64,000 bases of DNA, taken from assembly GCA_942159475.1 (NCBI GenBank), contig OW804102.1, forward strand, positions 34,230,873 through 34,294,872. Reading direction: 5' to 3'. Position numbers and translations under genes: made by a program. A model generated the notes under the pieces. The model searched no databases. It was not told the origin of the DNA and worked only from the letters and a program-made list of their open reading frames with translations. This document shows positions 34,323-45,829 of the stretch, one piece after another; the first letter of the stretch is position 1, and each line of letters opens with the position of its first letter. The DNA is from Sthenelais limicola. Lineage: Eukaryota > Annelida > Polychaeta > Phyllodocida > Sigalionidae.

Positions 34323-34889
34323 AAAGCTTCCATGCAATAAATGACCATGCAGCAGGAAGAAGACCTGCTTAGGCAGAGAGTAGTATCCAATTTCGGAATG
34401 TTATTGTTTGTTCTGAATAAAAAAAAAGAAGATAATTCTGAACTACTGAACTATAGGGAAAGCCCAGATGCACTTGTTCATTGGAACGCAGTGCACAGAA
34501 ACCCAAGAGAAAAACAATAATACAGCAGCATATCTAAGGGACCTGGGGCAAGTCTAGCACATGTCATGAGAGTTGATCATTTATAACATGTCTGTAGACA
34601 TAGCTCTGGGAGAGACCGGCTCCTGCAGGCCTACTCCTGCCGCCTCGACCCAGCCTTAGGCCCGACGGCTCTGACTCATTCCTGCCTGCCTAGATTGATT
34701 GTGAACAATCCCCCCACCATCCCATTCCACCCTCCAACCTCTAGCTAGGCTAAGCCCGGCTCTTCCAGAGTCAGAAGGCAGAAGAACTACTAGGGGGTGG
34801 TCATTGAGGGTTCCTCCATAGATTTAATGGAATTAATTAGTAACATACATTCATGTTTAAATTGGAACATGTATACATGTTCCTGTGGT
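34323..34889. other. Unannotated stretch
   Basis: Moderately GC-richer around 34610-34780 with GCCTGCC/CAGGC-like runs. No gene or repeat recognised. Confidence 0.45.
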
Positions 34890-35046
34890 GTTGTGCTTAC
34901 CCTAAGGAGGACGCTATAGAAACTGTGGCCTTTTGTATAATATAATAACTGTTTTCTCTAAATATTCCTTGCTAAGCTATTTGTCCTTGCTTAGTTAGGC
35001 TTCCTACTGTAAGGATAGACTGTAGCATGTTGTGCAACGGGCCCCT
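34890..35046 (+). mobile_element. Family D element, copy 2
   Basis: The right end is clear (TGTTGTGCAACGGGCCCCT), and inner units TATTCCTTGCTAAGC and TCCTTGCTTAGTTAGG match the family. The left GGGGCCC terminus is missing or degraded. Confidence 0.65.
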
Positions 35047-35270
35047 AAAGTAGATGCTAGTGCTAATATACTATATAGACAGCCCCGACTGCCTTATCTA
35101 CCTACACCTTGGTCACTTCAGCCCATGGTCACTGATGAGTATGTATAATAATAACTCAATTGGCAAATGGGGTAGAAATCCTAGCTCATAACGGCTCTCA
35201 TGGTTAACCATCATTCCATACACCTTGAGGCCTGGGTTGAACCAGTTGAACCACCACCTATCCTGCCTGC

Positions 35271-35313
35271 AGCCCCCCCCCCCCTGTCCCCCCCCCCCCC
35301 CCACACACACACT
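35271..35313 (+). repeat. Two poly-C runs followed by (CA)n
   Basis: C12 and about C15 separated by TGT, then five CA units. A Gly-rich minus-strand frame (35113-35352) comes from this. Confidence 0.9.
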
Positions 35314-35674
35314 CCCAATATATAATAGAAGTGGCCTGAGATCGAAGCCCAAAAGGTCTAAAATGATTTGTGGGTGGGAGACTGGGGTGTAGGGACTGTG
35401 TCATGAAATAGTGAGGTCAGGGCATGGTAAAGAGAGATATGGCCCTGGAGGAGGTCGGGCTACTGGAGGAGTTGTCCATCAAGCAAGGTAAAGGAGAACG
35501 TGAAATGGACGTTGTCTTTATATTATGTTTTAACAGGCTGTCACTATAGGTAACTCATTTCTAAGTTCACCTTTTATGGATTTCGCTAGCTAACTCTTTT
35601 GCTGAGAATCAAAGTTTCATATAGTATAGTGTCACAGTACAGTTCCAGTGTTTGACTGACCGCCCTTCATAACT

Positions 35675-35925
35675 GCTCCTGCTCTCCCTCTTCCTCTTCC
35701 TCACCCCCGCCCTCTTCCTCCTCCTACTCCCCCTCCTCCTATTCCTACCCCTCTTCTTCCTCCTCCCCTCATGCATCATGCTCCCCCTCCGCCTACTCCC
35801 CCATCTCTTCCTCCCCTACTCCTCCTGTTCCCCCTCCTACACTTCCTCCTGCACCTTCTGCTCCCCCTCTATCTCCCCTCCCCTACCCTTGCTATTCTAC
35901 TACTCCCCCTCCCCTCCTCCTCAAG
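35675..35925 (+). repeat. Pyrimidine-rich (CCT/TTCC)n tract
   Basis: About 250 bp with almost no purines on the plus strand. Two overlapping Pro/Leu/Ser-rich frames (35771-35986, 35778-35993) are artefacts. Triplex-forming potential is possible. Confidence 0.9.
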
Positions 35926-35929
35926 GAAT

Positions 35930-36414
35930 ATGTATACCTATAATTTCCCAGCCCCAGGGTCACTCCCTATACTGGAACACATCTAAAGTGTAAAAGTTAT
36001 TGCTTGTGTCGCTAGGGAGAGCTTTATCGTATTCACGACTATGTCACACAGTTTGTATGAAAGATGATTCATCTAGGTAAAATATACAATACAGAAAAAA
36101 CACTATAGATAAGTCCATATGTGTCCCTATCTCAATTGGTAAGGGGACTTGTATTATGTACACTTCCACGGTGGTATAAAACAGCCCCAGGATAAATTGG
36201 CTCTCTTACCATAAAAAGCACTTGTTGGAAGTTGCCGAGCTTACTTTGGACAAGACTCTTTGATGGGACGGAACAAGGGAGTTTATTGAATATGTAAAAG
36301 AAACTTCTAGCCGAATTGGCCTTGCATGTCTTGGGTCCTTTAGAACAACATAGTATCGGGGAAAAACAGGAGATGGTAAATGAGAAACACAATGAGTTTT
36401 ATTGAAGGCACTTA
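35930..36414. other. Unannotated stretch
   Basis: No gene recognised. The minus-strand 86-residue frame at 36132-36392 has no recognisable domain. Confidence 0.45.
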
Positions 36415-36629
36415 AGGGGATGTTCCACTACTCCGATTTTAAGTTACGCTTTGATAGTTTTTTAAAATATTTTGAAGGGAGGAAATGAACGAAATTTGAT
36501 GATCGGGGCTGAAAGGACAGTATTATGCATTTATATGCTCCCATTTTTTTTAATTGTTTTTTTTTCACATCATTTCTTTTCAAAATTTAGAAGAGGTGAG
36601 GGGTTAAACCGATTGGTGGAGCAACCCCA
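36415..36629. mobile_element. TIR element L, single copy
   Basis: Inverted ends AGGGGATGTTCCACTACTCC and GGTGGAGCAACCCC with GAT/ATC next to them pair with several mismatches over about 22 bp. The interior is AT-rich with a poly-T run. It is probably a MITE. No second copy was found in the window. Confidence 0.5.
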
Positions 36630-36845
36630 TTAGTCTGGGACTGGTATAGATGTTCGCCTTTTCAGCTTCCGAGATCGAGCTAACTATTGGTATGGTACTT
36701 AACTTATGGTACTTTAAGATATATTTATTTGAGTCATTAAGTTAGAAAGTTCCATATCTCAATGATATTTATTTAAACTGAGGAATCTGGAGGATCGGGG
36801 TGGGAATACTAAAACATTAATGACCAACATTGGTGTTTAAAGAGT

Positions 36846-36932
36846 CCACCAGCAGGCAGTGCAGTGCAACAGGCCCAAAATTAAGGTTATTATCTCTTTT
36901 AGTCTCTGCCTATTGCCCACAGAACGTTCAAG
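36846..36932 (+). repeat. Family I dispersed repeat, copy 2 (partial)
   Basis: Contains CCACCAGCAGGC, AGGTTATTATCTCTTTTAGT and CTCTGCCTATTGCCC, matching copies at 0.4 and 45.1 kb. The left half is missing. Confidence 0.55.
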
Positions 36933-36993
36933 GCAAATAAGGCCCCTTCTCCACACACACCGACCCCGTCATCCCAATCTCAGTAATAACTGC

Positions 36994-37126
36994 CTTGATG
37001 GTCTTGGGGCTATAACCACATAATGCAGTGATTAAAAGGAATAATAACCTCCATGATCCTTGGCTTCGCCACGGGATTATATACCTAACAATAGACCAGG
37101 AGCCCCTCAATGTCTGACATTAATCC
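36994..37126 (-). repeat. Family I dispersed repeat, copy 3
   Basis: Inverted: GGGGCTATAACCACATAATG, then GATTAAAAGGAATAATAACC, CTTGGCTTCGCCACGGGATT and GTCTGACATTAATCC. It lies 61 bp from copy 2 in the opposite orientation. Confidence 0.65.
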
Positions 37127-37129
37127 TAT

Positions 37130-38210
37130 AGTATTTCCCTCCCTGTTACCCTCCGGTTGTCTTGGTTACATCACTAAATCCCCCTTATCTAACAACCCAC
37201 CCTAGGGAGGAGATGGATCTAAATTCCAAGACACTGATCCCTTTATGTGAGCTTACTGTCCTTGTCCAATAGCTACACTAAACTGCTAAATTCCCCCAGT
37301 CTCATCAGTGGGATACATATACGATGTGAAGTAATGTTTATAGTCTGCAGTCTGTCAGTCATATAAGGCGGATTCAGTCACAGAACCTTCATGCATAACA
37401 TGTTACAGCATGTTATTCATGCTGTGATGTGGGTTATGATCATAGGGATATATAGCGGAGGATGGCTGGATCATTGGTTCTGAGTGCGTCCGAGTGAAGA
37501 GAAATCCACTGTTCGGAGTTGATATGGATTAATCTAATTTAGAGAGTTATTATGATAGAGTTCCCGGGGTAATGAATCGGAATTGTTTTGTATAATTGGA
37601 TATATGGGAGGCATTAATGTACTTGTGCAGCCAAAGGGGCTGCTTCGTAAGAGATCGCCAAATCTCTTGTCTAAAAACCAAATTAAAGGCAATAACACAC
37701 AATGAGATGCATGAATATGAACCTCTGGTATTTCCTTACGTTTCATATAAATCAAAAACAGAGGATAGCAATTATGTTTTCTTCATCATGAAAGGACTAG
37801 TGCTAGCTAACCATCAGAATGATCTGAAACTCTCTATAAGGATCCATTATTTCTTGGAGAGCTTGTTTTTATTATCAAAACCTTCAGTCTTGAAAGGATA
37901 ATTAACATTATACTTGCATACGGTCCATATAAAGTAATTGTGGCTAAGCATCTACCACAATTTACGACTAGTTCCAAAAGGGCCATAGATTAACATATAC
38001 GATTATTACGAGGACATATTATTACTTGATGGGGTAGCTGGATTAATGAGGTCGTGGTATGGAGGTTAATATTGTGGAGACGGAGATTATTGATAATCCT
38101 GACATTACCATAATGAGAGGGATGATCTATTGGATTAAGGAGGGCCATGGAAGGGGAAACATGTGGTGAGCCTAGCGATAGAGTACTCAGTGAATGAATG
38201 CCTTGCTTCT
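37130..38210. other. Unannotated stretch
   Basis: No gene. Frames at 37534-37755 and 37596-37901 overlap on opposite strands and lack domains. GAGATTATTGATAATCCTGA near 38085 weakly resembles family I. Confidence 0.45.
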
Positions 38211-38215
38211 ATGTA

Positions 38216-38435
38216 CAGTGAAATCTCTCTATAACGGACACTCCAGTCGAACTGTTTATAATAGCGAGGTGTTTGGATTGGAGAGGTGTCACTATAAGGA
38301 AAATGAACTGTAAAGGGACAAAGTGTCCTTTTTTTAAATAATTCTTTTTGAACATTTTTATTGAACATATTATGTTGTTCTTAATAGCGAGGTGTTCGGA
38401 TTGTGGAGGTGTGTCCGCAAGTAAAGGTTTGACTG
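38216..38435. mobile_element. Family G pogo/Tigger-like MITE, copy 1
   Basis: The element is CAGTGAAATCTCTCTATAAC to AAGTAAAGGTTTGACTG, flanked by TA on both sides (38214-38215, 38436-38437). CAGTRRAAYCTCTCTATAACGG ends with TA duplication are typical of pogo-clade Tc1/mariner elements. Repeated TAATAGCGAGGTGTTYGGATT units make the arms. It has no transposase. Confidence 0.8.
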
Positions 38436-38439
38436 TATA

Positions 38440-39044
38440 TCATTTCAGTCAAGGAGTCTTGTGCTCCACCATATATGCTGGAGTTAAACTGACGAGATGT
38501 TTGTATTGTAAATCAAGTTTTTCTTAATGAAAATGTTGCATTTTCACTACTTCGCATTTCTTAGAAAAAGATAAATGACTAAGGTTACCATAATTAACCT
38601 CAAAATCATAAAACTAGGATTCGGTCAAAAACGGATTTGACCAAGGTTAGCAGGAACTGTGGCTGAATTACCACCTGTAGTGAGAACCAAAACGCCATGC
38701 ATCTTCAAAAATAGATTGTCTAAAAATATCACACATCCATTTGCTATAGAATTTCCCATTAACTTCGTGGCAAGTTCGTGAAGAACAGTTAACTGTCTTG
38801 CCCTGAGCTCAATCATCTTTCCAATTTTAGCCTTTTCCTTCCCAGACTTGCATGTGTTCTCTTTATGTTTTTCCAAGGCCATGAAAAACATCCCTAGTGT
38901 GGCTTATTCATTCTCCCACAAGCTATCTATATGTGTAGTAAAGAAGTAAAAACACAATTTGGAGAGCATCTTCATGTATGTACTGTGATATTTCTTTTAT
39001 TCAGACTGTTTCTGTCGTTAGACGTTATGTTCCTGTTAAGGGCA
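38440..39044. other. Unannotated stretch
   Basis: The minus-strand 88-residue frame 38625-38891 is charged in its first third and shows no recognised domain. It is not called as a gene. Confidence 0.4.
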
Positions 39045-39260
39045 GGGGCCTGTTGTATAAGTCATTATAAATGTATTATATATACATACTCCTCCACCCT
39101 CATTTCATGAATCTGTCCTTGCTTAAATAGGGGAATTCCTGATGTAAGAATAGAAAATAACAGTGTCTGTATAGCAAAATTCCTTCCCTAATAGTGCCTT
39201 ACCAGCTGTAAGCTAAGGGAGGGAAACATTAAATATGGATTTGTTATGCAACGGGCCCCT
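39045..39260 (+). mobile_element. Family D TIR element, copy 3
   Basis: Both ends are present: GGGGCCTGTTGTATAAGTCA and TTGTTATGCAACGGGCCCCT. Internal TGTCCTTGCTTAAATAGG and AAATTCCTTCCCTAATAG match the other copies. This is the most complete copy. Confidence 0.85.
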
Positions 39261-39427
39261 GAATGACTTTTTAAAAAGCATCTGTTCATAAATATGTCTC
39301 CTCAGCATTATGATGAATGGATGAGAGATGAAATGCATTTAGGCATTATAATATACATATCGTTAATAAGGTTAGTTATTTTAGCATAATTGTTTCTTGC
39401 AACGGTCATGGAGGTGTCTTTTTTATC
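39261..39427. other. Unannotated spacer
   Basis: No feature recognised. Confidence 0.4.
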
Positions 39428-39720
39428 TTGACTGTCTACGGTGGGAGTGTATTACGTATGTTTCTATTTGTCAAACGTTACCAAATCAATGGTGAAGATA
39501 GAGGCTGGAACGATGTTCGTTCCGTATACGAGGCCATGGAGATTTGCATTTCCTGTACGCCAAACGACATTTGGGATTTATGGCGGGAAAATTCAGAGAG
39601 ACGTCTGCTGCCCGCCTAAATCATGGTCATGGCGCGACGCATGCGTGAATTGTGGAGGGGCTTGTCATGAGGCACCAGCCGCTGGGTTCTGGCGATAAAT
39701 CAACTTAAAGATGGCGATTT
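39428..39720 (+). other. CpG-richer patch with overlapping open frames and YY1/NRF1-like motifs
   Basis: Two plus-strand frames (39428-39619, 63 residues; 39441-39698, 85 residues) overlap. The second ends with a Cys-rich stretch (DVCCPPKSWSWRDACVNCGG). The same DNA contains GCGCGACGCATGCGTGAA and AAGATGGCGATTTT, motifs seen in TATA-less promoters. I cannot decide between a decayed coding fragment and a promoter. No domain is recognised. Confidence 0.22.
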
Positions 39721-41275
39721 TAAGGAAACAGGAGGAAGTATTTCATTGGCTCTTGAGACGTATGACGTAGATGGGCAAATAATAAAGACCGATCGGGTTG
39801 CAATGGCTTGTTTTCTCTGATTTATTTACTTTCGGAATTCCCAAGAATACAGCTTTCATAGCCTTTAATTCGGTGGTGTGGTACATAGAACCCTCATGAT
39901 AATGGCACATAAAACAAAACGAAGTAATACACTTAGATGGCAATAGAAATAATTGTCTTCAGCTCATGTCATGTCGTGGTCTATTGTTAAAGGCAACCCT
40001 AGATCTGAAAATACACAACTGCTCTTTTTATCGCCCTATAAGTGTGCTTTATGATGACCAATAACTCTAGGAATAGAAAACTACTTAACCTAAGGTCGAA
40101 TGGTCATGGACATGAAAACTGTTAGAAACTTTTAGAAACGTCTTTTTTTTAATTGTATATCCTAAATAGACGTTCGTTATGCCTACTACGTGTTTCTGCA
40201 TACAATTCCAGTAATTTAAGTATAGAAATACATGATCTTGTTACTGTTCCCTTCCTTAAAGGTTGGATTGCTTAGTGCATTTCTCATCGTGTTTTCCCCA
40301 CCAACTCCTATCATAGTTAAGCAGTACAAATGATAGACTGTGTTTGTGGTTGCCCCACGCACGGCAGTATAAAGCCCTTCGCTCCACACCCTGTCCCTCT
40401 CCCATCTCAGTACACACATAGTTCCCGCTCTCAAACTGATACTTTTGTCCGCCAACCGGAAACCCTGGTCGTGAGGTATTGTGGCATGTGTCCATCAGGG
40501 ATAATTGTCTGTTTTGGGGCACAACTTGCCAACAATTACTTCTTTTGTGGTAAAGAAATGACTCATGTGACGAGATTCTGTCTTCAATGGGTTAAAACCG
40601 GTCTCCCGGAAATCAACATTGCCTGCAAATTTGTACCAGACGACAATTGGAAAATCAGAGCTCCAGAAAATATGAATATTTTTCATTATTTATGGATACG
40701 ATTTTCATATCTATATTAGGGATGCTTCTTTAGTGAGTGACTGCATCATTATTGTTACTTTTAGAAGAATACGCCTAGTTCGGGGAGGAAAGTTAAAAGC
40801 AGACGACAAACGAACTGCTAAGTGATGACATCACAGCAGGAACATGAGTTAGCGCGCTCATCTCTTCAAGCATACTTGTCGCGGCAACCGAAATCTTTTT
40901 CATCACGATTCAGCATTATAATTGTTGTGCCACAGAATACTGCCTGACACTAATTTGGCTCAACAATCTCTTTTCATGTCCAGGTTTTTGTCCACAACAA
41001 TGGGAAAGTTTTTTCCACGCGCAGAAGGACATCTTTTCGTTGGGAATCATGTCCTAATTTCGGCTGCGGTCCACCGCACTGATTTCCCATGCTATCTAGG
41101 TGCCTGCCTTTCCTCAATTCGTTCAGACAAGTTTCGTCTCTTTTTGTCCATTTAGTCTTTACAACCGCTGATTGTCACTCACAAAGCTTCAGCGGCGAAG
41201 GCTGGCTGCTTCCCTGTGGAGTGATTCAAGAATTAAGAATAAAGTAACTGTATAATAATGGTCCCTGGCTTGTTC
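39721..41275. other. Unannotated stretch with a 129-residue frame
   Basis: The plus-strand frame 40330-40719 is of ordinary composition but has no domain I recognise, and two minus-strand frames overlap it. Frame 40922-41155 is similar. Neither has clear splice signals. They are treated as chance, with 40330-40719 the less certain rejection. Confidence 0.4.
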
Positions 41276-41279
41276 ATAT

Positions 41280-41440
41280 ATCGTCTGCGCTTTTGTCCGA
41301 GCACACAAAAGGTGATGACGTGAATAGAGCGCATAGATCGGTGACGTCACAACGCGTGCGGCGCGTGGCAAGCACGCGTTGTCCGAGATGTTAACAATTA
41401 CAGGCCGAGAGTACGTCTAAACGTCTGAATTCACCGAGGT
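41280..41440. promoter_or_regulatory. CpG island with perfect CRE and GC-rich palindrome
   Basis: Contains TGACGTGA (41316-41323), a perfect palindromic CRE GTGACGTCAC (41341-41350) and, immediately next, an inverted repeat with arms AACGCGTGC (41351-41359) and GCACGCGTT (41372-41380). CpG density is the highest noticed in the window. CACCGAG|GTAAAG near 41438 could be a donor on the plus strand. CREB/ATF-family proteins bind the CRE; what the palindrome binds is unknown. This is the strongest promoter candidate by composition. Confidence 0.35.
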
Positions 41441-42700
41441 AAAGATTTATGAGTTGGATGTTGGTTTTTATGGAGATGATTTATTTTATGTTTCCGACGT
41501 AAACATGTGTTGAATGGGTATGGAAACAATAGGGTTACTTGGCCGCACTGTTCACCAAAAGCCCGCCCCTCTCCAAATGATCATGTGGCGAACATTTAAT
41601 TATTTGATGTAATTGAATTTATTCCCTCCATAATTAGTAGCTTCGCCTATAAAAAGGAAGAATTATGGATTCTTATGCGGCGGTTGGCTTTTGTCACAAA
41701 TCAACCGACCATCCAGAGTTGGAAGTAGTAGGCTACCCTAAGGTTAGTAATTCCTTAAATAAGTATTTATGTTGACTTCAAGCCACTAAAAAAGCCCCAT
41801 ATTTATATTTATAGTCCAGGCATTTGAATGTAAATGTCTGTTGTGATATCAACTAGGGTTATTATTGCCAATACATGTTATTCTTATCAATAAATTGTAG
41901 TAAAATGTGATCACATTTTAGCCTTGGATCCATGCCTAGTTTTCCATGAAAAAATACATCAATTCAATAGTGTTAAGACTGATGTATTTGCGAGGGGGTT
42001 ATTTACAAGATCCTGACACTTGTTCTTTATCAGAGGCCTTGGAGCCGGAATGATTAGTGTCAGAATAGCGCAGAGCAGGTGGGGGGTTTCCCACTGTACC
42101 TCCTCGTTATGATGACTGTTGTCCACGCTTACATTATGCACTGGTTTATCAGCCAGACTGATAATTAGTTCTGACTGTACAAACACACTCCACCGCAGAA
42201 ATACCCCAGAGAATAACAATACAAGTTCAGACCCACACAAGGATCAACTTTCATCTCAACATTTTTGTTTCCCTCACTTGCTATCCCCGTGTTCCTTTCC
42301 TCCTTATTAAATAATTAATTTAATTTTGATATTTCTATAATGTCGTCCTTGCATAGATATATATAGGTCTATTGATATTTTTCTCGAATGGGTTTGACAA
42401 TATTATAGTTCTTGATTTGATAACCACGATTAATTTCATTATTTCATCTATTTAATTAATTATTTGCCCCCCTTTTCATTTATCTCTACATACACCACAA
42501 TGAAGTCTCAGCAAAAGAATATAAGGACTGTTGGTTCAAATTAAGGAAATGTGTTGACAAATGTATGAACAAGAAACAGTTCACCCAACAGTGGTTTGTT
42601 GAATAGAGTAACATAAAATTATCTCACGTATTATGGATGCTAAGTACCCATACTGGAGCCCTCTGGGTCTCCATTTAAAACTGAAACTGATGATCTATCA
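41441..42700. other. Unannotated AT-rich stretch
   Basis: No repeat or gene recognised. A TATAAAAAGGAAG at about 41650 is TATA-like and lies downstream of the CpG island, but no further evidence supports a start there. Confidence 0.45.
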
Positions 42701-42931
42701 TGGGCGAAATCACCCGGAGATGTACAACTCGCTGTCACAAATTCTCTGGATTTCTAACCCAAATCTGAGGTTCAATATAGAGTTTAACCGAAAAGCTGTT
42801 TTGATTGAACGCAACACCATATATATACTCAAACATACAGCTCTGGTATTAATCATTTTCCTAGCCCAGTTCAGCAGCTTTTACTATATGTGTACTGCTC
42901 TCGATTGTACATTGTCTGACGACATCGCCCA
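42701..42931 (-). mobile_element. Family A TIR element, copy 10
   Basis: Ends TGGGCGAAATCACCCGGAGA and TGTCTGACGACATCGCCCA. The GGGCGA...TCGCCC variant is preserved at both ends. The interior is strongly diverged. The 118-residue frame 42633-42989 is read-through. Confidence 0.75.
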
Positions 42932-43478
42932 TACATACCATTGTCACTTACTTATTCCCTGCTACTTGTCCTGCTTCTCACTCTATTAGCTTCCTGAATA
43001 CAATTCTATCTGACGTGTAGCCCACTTTTTCTTTTCTTTTTACCTCTTCTTCTTTTTTACATCGCCAATCTACTATCATCTCCCTTCCGATGCATTGTTG
43101 TTCTCTATACAATACACTCCTTAGAGTGAATACGACATAACTGAGATACTGAGTGTGTTGCATCCATTCAGGTGTTACCAGGAAGGTAGATCAGAGGGAG
43201 GGATAGCTGGCCATTCAATTCTTTTTTTCTTTAAATTGGCCTGGCGACAATTTTAGGGCAGGATACGCCCATGTTAAGCTTGCCCCAACCTTTCTTTCCC
43301 TCTGAGCCCCGAACAAGTTTACCAGTATGAATTTGTTTCTTTTGTTTTTCTTTCAATTTACTTTTAGACCAGACGTTGGGTAGGGTTGGCAATATTTGCA
43401 AACACTTAGGGACTTTTCACTTTTACACTACAATCGCCAATACTATTAAAATAAAATGATTTAATGTGTGTAAATATA
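42932..43478. other. Unannotated stretch
   Basis: Includes a T/C-rich run near 43025-43065. No gene recognised. Confidence 0.45.
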
Positions 43479-43715
43479 TGGGTCAGATTTTCAGAAATTG
43501 TACAATTGGCAGCTGTACGCATTTAGTAAATTCTGCTGAATTAGGCTGCAATTTGGTCAATACTAGGTAAATTTGAGTATATTTGGCATGGCATTGATTC
43601 TAGCAATCTGTTTGGTTAGGTTTAACTGTATTTTGAACTTTATTTTCGTCTGAAATTTGGGTTATTTGAGAGGATTGGTGAAGTTGAATTGTACATTTTC
43701 TGAAAATCTTACCCA
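43479..43715 (+). mobile_element. Family A TIR element, copy 11
   Basis: Close to the apparent consensus: TGGGTCAGATTTTCAGAAAT at the left, TTTTCTGAAAATCTTACCCA at the right. A useful reference copy. Confidence 0.92.
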
Positions 43716-44290
43716 GTTAGTGGTTGTTTCTACACCCCATGTGCCTATACGGGCCCTTTTCTACGGCGCAGTTAAATTCTTTCCACCCATTTTCACACGA
43801 ACCTCCCCTACCAGCCCTTCAATCATATCCTTAATTTACCCTACGCACCCAAACCCAACCCTCAATCACCAATTTACCCCCCTCCCCCTTTACGAACGCA
43901 CCATGTTGATATTCCACCCCACCACCTGTTCTCCCCTCTCCCCTACCGAACGCATCCACTGTTGTATTCTATACCATCTGCTAGCCATTCTTTGGGCCCG
44001 CACATTAGCCCCCCACAGACTCGCCCCTCCCCTCAACATTTCCCATCTCATGCGCACAGCAATTGTAACTAACATCCCTCTTCTCTGAACCCGAATACAC
44101 ACCCACAAACCCCCTCCAGCAATAGGGGAATTGTGACACGTGCTACTTCATCATTCATGCCCATGTCAGCTGCATTGCATTTATATGGTACATGTATACA
44201 TTGAGGTGACATCTAATAGATTATTGAATATGTTTTACCGATGTTTGTTTCCAGCAATTGCGCTTTTATACATACAATTGAAATCCCATG
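43716..44290. other. Unannotated stretch, C-rich in part
   Basis: From 43780 to 44110 the plus strand is C/T-rich and purine-poor, which keeps frame 43657-44088 (143 residues) open. That frame begins inside family A copy 11 and is not thought real. Confidence 0.5.
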
Positions 44291-44292
44291 TG

Positions 44293-44363
44293 GAAACCAT
44301 TAGCGCAGTAGGCGTCCTATCACTGACCCGCCGTTCTTATCCGATCTCAGAGGCTGTGGGGCT
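44293..44363 (-). mobile_element. Family C fragment
   Basis: AAACCATTAGCGCAGTAGGC, then ATCACTGACC and ATCTCAGAGGCTGTGG match one end of family C. The other half is absent. Confidence 0.65.
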
Positions 44364-44464
44364 GGAAGGACTCCCATAATTCCTTGCGCACAACTTGAAA
44401 TTTAAATTTGAAATGGCAACACTACAAACCCCATATTAGTGACACCCCGTGAACCCTCAACTCT

Positions 44465-44477
44465 CCCCCCCCCCCCC
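44465..44477 (+). repeat. Poly-C run
   Basis: Thirteen consecutive C. Confidence 0.9.
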
Positions 44478-44479
44478 TC

Positions 44480-45085
44480 CACCTTCATTCATTAATAAAC
44501 CCTTCCGCATTGTGTCCCACCACCTTCCCTACCCCTCCCCTCCCGCAGCCTCTGCACTGCACATTCTCTGCTGCCCTAAAGAGGTAACTATGTCATTCTA
44601 TCCCCATTTTTCGCCCATTTTACGAGCAGGAATCTGTGTTAATGTGAACTTCAATCAGGCTCTGAGAAATATCTGGAATTTAAGCCTGCATGCAAGTACA
44701 GCCCAAGGATATGCTTTGTGCGTGAGTTCTGGCTAGGCTAGGGTAAATGCACTCGATAGCTTTAAAATGGCAACATGATATCCATAGATTTTGAGGCTGA
44801 TCCAAATCCAACTACCCTCTAGACATGATATTCTGAGGTCGGGATTTGAAGAGGTAAAATATAAACCAATCTCTAGCTATTTCGTACCGTTATCAAAGGA
44901 GAAATAAATGTCCCTCCTGATCGATGAACAAATTCATATTGATATGTTTCGATTCAGTCAAATTTCTGTCAATACATTGCGCCACAGCAAAGGCATTATA
45001 GTTATCATATATACGATGAAGTATTTTTTTCAGAAGTTGTTGATTTATGGGTGATAGATAATAATGTATTAACCCAATCAGTCCC
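44480..45085. other. Unannotated stretch
   Basis: No gene or repeat recognised. Confidence 0.45.
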
Positions 45086-45089
45086 TTCT

Positions 45090-45235
45090 GGTCGATATCG
45101 AGGGGCAGCTAGTGCATTGTTTCGTGCATAATCACGGGGATATGCACATATATACAGTGCACCAGCAGGCCGCAAATGGAGGTTATTAATCTTGTTAGTC
45201 TATGTGTCAGGTGGTTATAACCCCTGGACTGTTGA
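45090..45235 (+). repeat. Family I dispersed repeat, copy 4
   Basis: ATATCGAGGGGCAGC, CACCAGCAGGCCGCAAATGG, AGGTTATTAATCTTGTTAGT and GGTGGTTATAACCCCTGGAC keep the family order. Confidence 0.65.
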
Positions 45236-45394
45236 AGGCAGCAACAAAGTAAAATAGTATCCTTTTTCTGTATGACAGGTGCTGTTGATAACTAAAACTA
45301 CTAGATCTCCCCAGTTTCTCCTCCATACCCTACCCCGATGCCTCTTCCCCTCTTCCTCATTTAATTTCTCACCCTCTTTCTTCACAGCTCAAAC

Positions 45395-45520
45395 GTCAAC
45401 CGCGCAGCTGACCCAACAAGTCCACGTCCTATTTACTAGAGTCGCGCGGCTGCTTAGTTAGCGCGCCGAGCAGGTGAACATGGAGACATCGCACGCCTTG
45501 CCCAATATAGCGCGGCAATT
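45395..45520 (+). promoter_or_regulatory. Small CpG-rich island
   Basis: CAACCGCGCAGCTG, GTCGCGCGGCTGC, AGCGCGCCGAGCAG|GTGAAC and ATAGCGCGGC lie within about 120 bp. GAGCAG|GTGAAC could be a weak donor. No start site is indicated. Confidence 0.22.
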
Positions 45521-45571
45521 ACTGATCCTATAATGCGCTTATCACAAAATAAATGAAGTTCACAAAGGGTA

Positions 45572-45826
45572 TGTGGCTCATGTCGTCAGAAAATTTGCAA
45601 TTGGGAGCTTTACATGAGTCACACATTTAGTAAATTCTTCTAAATTAGGCTGAAAATGATAAATGTGTGGAATTATATGAGTATACTCGGTATTGCTTTG
45701 ATTCAAAAGATACATCTTGAGCTGAATATTGAACCCGGGGTATTGAAGCTCGTTTCTGTCTTAAATTTGGGTTATTTGAGAGCATTGGAGAAGTCGATTT
45801 GTACATTTTGTCACGACTTCACCCAC
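45572..45826 (+). mobile_element. Family A TIR element, copy 12
   Basis: Ends TGTGGCTCATGTCGTCAGAA and TTGTCACGACTTCACCCAC, the TCGTCAG-type variant. An 11-bp insertion (AGTCACACATT region) lies near the left end. The 62-residue frame 45656-45844 reads through it. Confidence 0.8.
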
Positions 45827-45829
45827 ATT

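Noticed and set aside
40330..40719. 129-residue frame of normal composition
   Set aside because: No recognisable domain, two overlapping minus-strand frames, no splice context. Transcript data could reverse this.
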